From Thiomicrorhabdus sp. (lineage in GTDB: Bacteria > Pseudomonadota > Gammaproteobacteria > Thiomicrospirales > Thiomicrospiraceae): a DNA stretch of 7,416 bases. The stretch covers positions 1 through 7,416 of the forward strand of contig WFNQ01000028.1 in the NCBI GenBank assembly GCA_015488565.1, written 5' to 3'. Shown here one piece after another: positions 6,117 through 7,416 of the stretch. A program made the translations under genes and the position numbers. Numbering within the stretch: position 1 is the stretch's first letter; each line of letters opens with the position of its first letter. The notes under the pieces were generated by a model that made no database searches, had not been told where the DNA came from, and was given only the letters and a program-made list of their open reading frames with translations.

Positions 6117-6632
6117 TTACCAAACTAAGAGTTTAAACCCCTCTTCTTGTAGTTCCATAAGTGCTGCCGCGCCCACTTCGGCGTACTCTGCAAAAGGTCG
6201 CATGTTGGAGTCATTCCAGTGAAGGGAGTTCATCGTGTTGCCACATGCAATCCAGCGCACATTATAGTCTTGTGCAAAGCTGGCGATGCGTTCATAGGTT
6301 GAAGATTCAATTGGGCGTTTCGGTTCTTTAGCCAAGATATGCAAGCCTGGTCCAATGACCACTACGGCAATTTCAACATTATCATCGTATTTTTTAATCA
6401 TGGCTTGAATGGAGTTTAAAATACTTAATTGATAGGCAGGGTCTGCTTTGTTTAATATATAGACAGCCTTGTGTTCTGCGGGATCTCCGGGAAAGTGATT
6501 GCTTGCCTCATCCTGTAATTCAGGCATGGGTTTTAATGAGAAACTAGGTTGAGCTGCATTGGCAAGTTGAGTGAAGAGTAGGGTGCTAATCATGCATGAG
6601 AGTAAAGTGAATGTTAAGGTGTTGTTAGTCAT
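6117..6632 (-). CDS. Exported DsrE/DsrF-like family protein
   Basis: A 171-residue protein. An N-terminal hydrophobic stretch (about 6-23) is followed by ANA-A (24-27), a good signal-peptidase I site, so the mature protein should be periplasmic. The body matches the DsrE-like fold: VYILNKADPAYQL near 58-69, a VEIAVVVIGPGLHIL strand-loop (86-100), and WIACGNTM with Cys130 (127-134), where related proteins place a conserved cysteine. Cytosolic DsrE/TusD proteins carry sulfur on such a cysteine; for exported members the role is not established. The signal peptide lacks the usual basic N-terminus, and LLSC at 10-13 is not a convincing lipobox. The ribosome site is weak (AGAG about 17 bases upstream). 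It converges with the channel gene without an obvious terminator and is divergent from bolA. Confidence 0.82.
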   Translation of the reverse strand: MTNNTLTFTLLSCMISTLLFTQLANAAQPSFSLKPMPELQDEASNHFPGDPAEHKAVYILNKADPAYQLSILNSIQAMIKKYDDNVEIAVVVIGPGLHILAKEPKRPIESSTYERIASFAQDYNVRWIACGNTMNSLHWNDSNMRPFAEYAEVGAAALMELQEEGFKLLVW

Positions 6633-6680
6633 AATATTATGTAGTCTCTTTAGTCTGGAAATTTAGCTGGAGTGTTTACT

Positions 6681-6716
6681 ATGACACAGCATGAAAAAAA
6701 GGAGAATAAAAAATGA
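6681..6716 (+). CDS. Possible 11-residue leader peptide coupled to bolA
   Basis: ATG 6681 has its own GGAG (6669-6672) at an ideal 8-base spacing. It encodes MTQHEKKENKK and ends at TGA 6714-6716, overlapping the bolA ATG (6713-6715) as ATGA. The frame differs from bolA. Such an overlap usually means re-initiation or coupling. It is very short and could be chance; conservation is unknown. Confidence 0.35.
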   Translation: MTQHEKKENKK

Positions 6717-7012
6717 CGTTGCAGTCACAAATTAAAAAAAGAATTGATGCGTATTTTTCAGTGAATTATCTCGCTTTAGAGAATGAGAGTTATATGCATT
6801 CACGCGGTGAGCCAGAATCTCATTTTAAAATGATATTGGTTTCTAATGATTTTGAGGGGGTTTCTAAAGTTAAGCGACATCAAGCTGTTTACAAGGCGTT
6901 GTCTGAGCTAATGTCAGCATTTCATGCGCTTGCCTTGCATACCTATACAGAACAGGAGTGGAGTGAGCAATCAAATGTCCCTATTTCTCCATTGTGCGGA
7001 GGAGGGCGTTAA
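6713..7012 (+). CDS. bolA: BolA family protein
   Basis: A small regulator / Fe-S partner protein that forms [2Fe-2S]-bridged complexes with monothiol glutaredoxins; in E. coli it influences cell shape and biofilm and stress genes. Its 99 residues are close to E. coli BolA (105). The conserved core SHFKMILVSNDFEG, then KVKRHQAVYKAL (the helix-turn-helix-like segment) and HALALHTYT with the invariant histidine (His71), is complete. The C-terminus ends with SPLCGGGR, like the Cys/Gly-rich tail of E. coli BolA. ATG 6713 follows GGAG (6701-6704) by 8 bases. It overlaps a tiny upstream frame by ATGA (6681-6716). It is divergent from the DsrE-like gene and lies upstream of the rRNA operon in the same direction; I see no terminator before P1. 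Confidence 0.94.
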   Translation: MTLQSQIKKRIDAYFSVNYLALENESYMHSRGEPESHFKMILVSNDFEGVSKVKRHQAVYKALSELMSAFHALALHTYTEQEWSEQSNVPISPLCGGGR

Positions 7013-7088
7013 AGTGTTAGAACGGTTGGATTTGTGTATAAGTATGTGGATAACAAGTGCAGAAACCGGCAATAACGCTCAGCCCTCC

Positions 7089-7125
7089 AAAAAACATCAA
7101 AAAAACGTAAAAAAAGAGAGATAAG
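7089..7125 (+). promoter_or_regulatory. Phased A-tracts / UP element of rrn P1
   Basis: Three A-tracts (7089-7094, 7099-7105, 7109-7115) begin exactly 10 bases apart, the spacing that makes intrinsically curved DNA. The last tract and the following AT-rich bases fall at about -40 to -59 of P1, where the alpha-subunit C-terminal domain of RNA polymerase contacts rRNA promoters. Confidence 0.65.
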
Positions 7126-7128
7126 GGG

Positions 7129-7156
7129 TTGCGTTGTTCCCCGCATTGGTTAGAAT
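7129..7156 (+). promoter_or_regulatory. rRNA operon promoter P1
   Basis: TTGCGT (7129-7134) and TAGAAT (7151-7156) are separated by 16 bases, the short spacer typical of rRNA promoters. The GC-rich discriminator ACGCCCC follows, as expected for a promoter under stringent (ppGpp) and initiating-NTP control. Transcription would start near 7163. Confidence 0.7.
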
Positions 7157-7167
7157 ACGCCCCGTTC

Positions 7168-7212
7168 CGAAGCAAAGGGCTTTAAAGTAAAGAAGCCCAC
7201 TAAATTGCTTCG
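7168..7212 (+). other. Nested hairpin in the P1 leader transcript
   Basis: Outer arms CGAAGCAA (7168-7175) and TTGCTTCG (7205-7212) are perfectly complementary over 8 bp. Inside them GGGCTT (7177-7182) pairs with AAGCCC (7193-7198). It lies between P1 and P2, so only P1 transcripts carry it at their extreme 5' end. There is no T-tract, so it is not a terminator. The role is unknown: perhaps 5' protection or an RNase III/E entry structure. Confidence 0.6.
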
Positions 7213-7265
7213 AGGCCGGAAGTTAAATAGAAGAACGACTCATGAAAAAGTTTTTAAGAAAACGA

Positions 7266-7295
7266 TTGACATGAGAAGCGAATCAGTTATATAAT
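7266..7295 (+). promoter_or_regulatory. rRNA operon promoter P2
   Basis: Perfect consensus hexamers TTGACA (7266-7271) and TATAAT (7290-7295) with an 18-base spacer. An AT-rich upstream stretch (about 7241-7265) could act as an UP element. The discriminator AGCCGGC is GC-rich. Start expected near 7302. Confidence 0.85.
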
Positions 7296-7332
7296 AGCCG
7301 GCTTACCGAGAGAGAAAAGCGAATTGTTTTTC

Positions 7333-7362
7333 CTCTTTCGAAGAGACCCAAGTTCTTTAAAA
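7333..7362 (+). promoter_or_regulatory. boxB-like hairpin and boxA-like antitermination signal
   Basis: A short hairpin CTCTT-TCG-AAGAG (7333-7345) is followed 5 bases later by AGTTCTTTAAAA (7351-7362), which matches 9 of 12 bases of the E. coli rrn boxA TGCTCTTTAACA. The order boxB then boxA matches rRNA leaders, where boxA recruits NusB/NusE to let polymerase read through the untranslated operon. Confidence 0.65.
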
Positions 7363-7416
7363 ATCAGGTAATTCAGAGATAATTTATGTGGAAACTCCTT
7401 AAGTGAGTGACCGACA

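Larger units (their letters stand above)
7013..7416 (+). promoter_or_regulatory. rRNA operon promoter and 5' leader region, no protein gene
   Basis: These 404 bases after bolA hold phased A-tracts, two sigma-70 promoters (P1, P2), a nested leader hairpin and boxB/boxA-like elements. The stretch after boxA (about 7363-7416) resembles gammaproteobacterial 16S leaders in style. The start of 16S rRNA (AGAGTTTGAT-type) is not reached, so the identification rests on promoter architecture and leader signals. Short open frames here have no Shine-Dalgarno sequence or family features. Confidence 0.8.

Overview
The window looks like chromosomal DNA of a moderately AT-rich gammaproteobacterium. The proteins fit a sulfur-oxidising Thiomicrospira/Hydrogenovibrio-type lineage, but that placement is an impression from protein style and gene content (gammaproteobacterial ArgF, ArgD, IlvE, BolA and HIT types; an exported DsrE-like protein). 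Nothing in the sequence proves it. I see no tRNA, CRISPR array, insertion sequence, prophage or plasmid signature. Most genes are compact housekeeping genes.

Layout. Bases 1-63 may hold the tail of an unidentified + strand gene. A HIT-family hydrolase (75-473, -) lies back to back with maf (517-1118, +), a nucleotide pyrophosphatase gene broken by a single-base frameshift near 667-669. maf converges on an arginine-biosynthesis pair read leftwards: argD (2132-3301) then argF (1143-2051), separated by 80 bases that contain a G/C-tract hairpin. A 305-base gap then separates argD from the divergent ilvE (3607-4533, +). This gap carries a good minus-strand promoter and, between it and argD, a strong intrinsic-terminator fold, suggesting an attenuated argD leader or a small RNA. 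ilvE is followed 11 bases later by a small CHCC zinc-finger gene (4545-4751), and the pair ends at a textbook bidirectional terminator shared with a converging small 2Fe-2S ferredoxin gene (4824-5075, -).

Right half. A one-domain voltage-gated cation channel (5246-6085, +) has a selectivity filter, TFEDWTD, that resembles engineered Ca2+-selective bacterial channels more than the usual TLESW sodium type. It converges on an exported DsrE/F-like protein (6117-6632, -). bolA (6713-7012, +) follows, preceded by an 11-codon open frame that has its own Shine-Dalgarno sequence and overlaps the bolA start as ATGA. The last 400 bases hold no protein gene. They carry the control region of a ribosomal RNA operon: 10-bp-phased A-tracts, promoter P1 with a GC-rich discriminator, a nested leader hairpin, a near-consensus promoter P2, and boxB/boxA-like antitermination signals. 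The 16S gene itself lies beyond the right edge.

Functionally, argD/argF and ilvE form an amino-acid-biosynthesis block with divergent control. The other genes (nucleotide hygiene, Fe-S/BolA physiology, an ion channel, a DsrE-like protein) are separate small units. The clearest candidates for something undescribed are the argD leader structure and the naturally Ca2+-like channel filter. No multi-gene novel system is evident.
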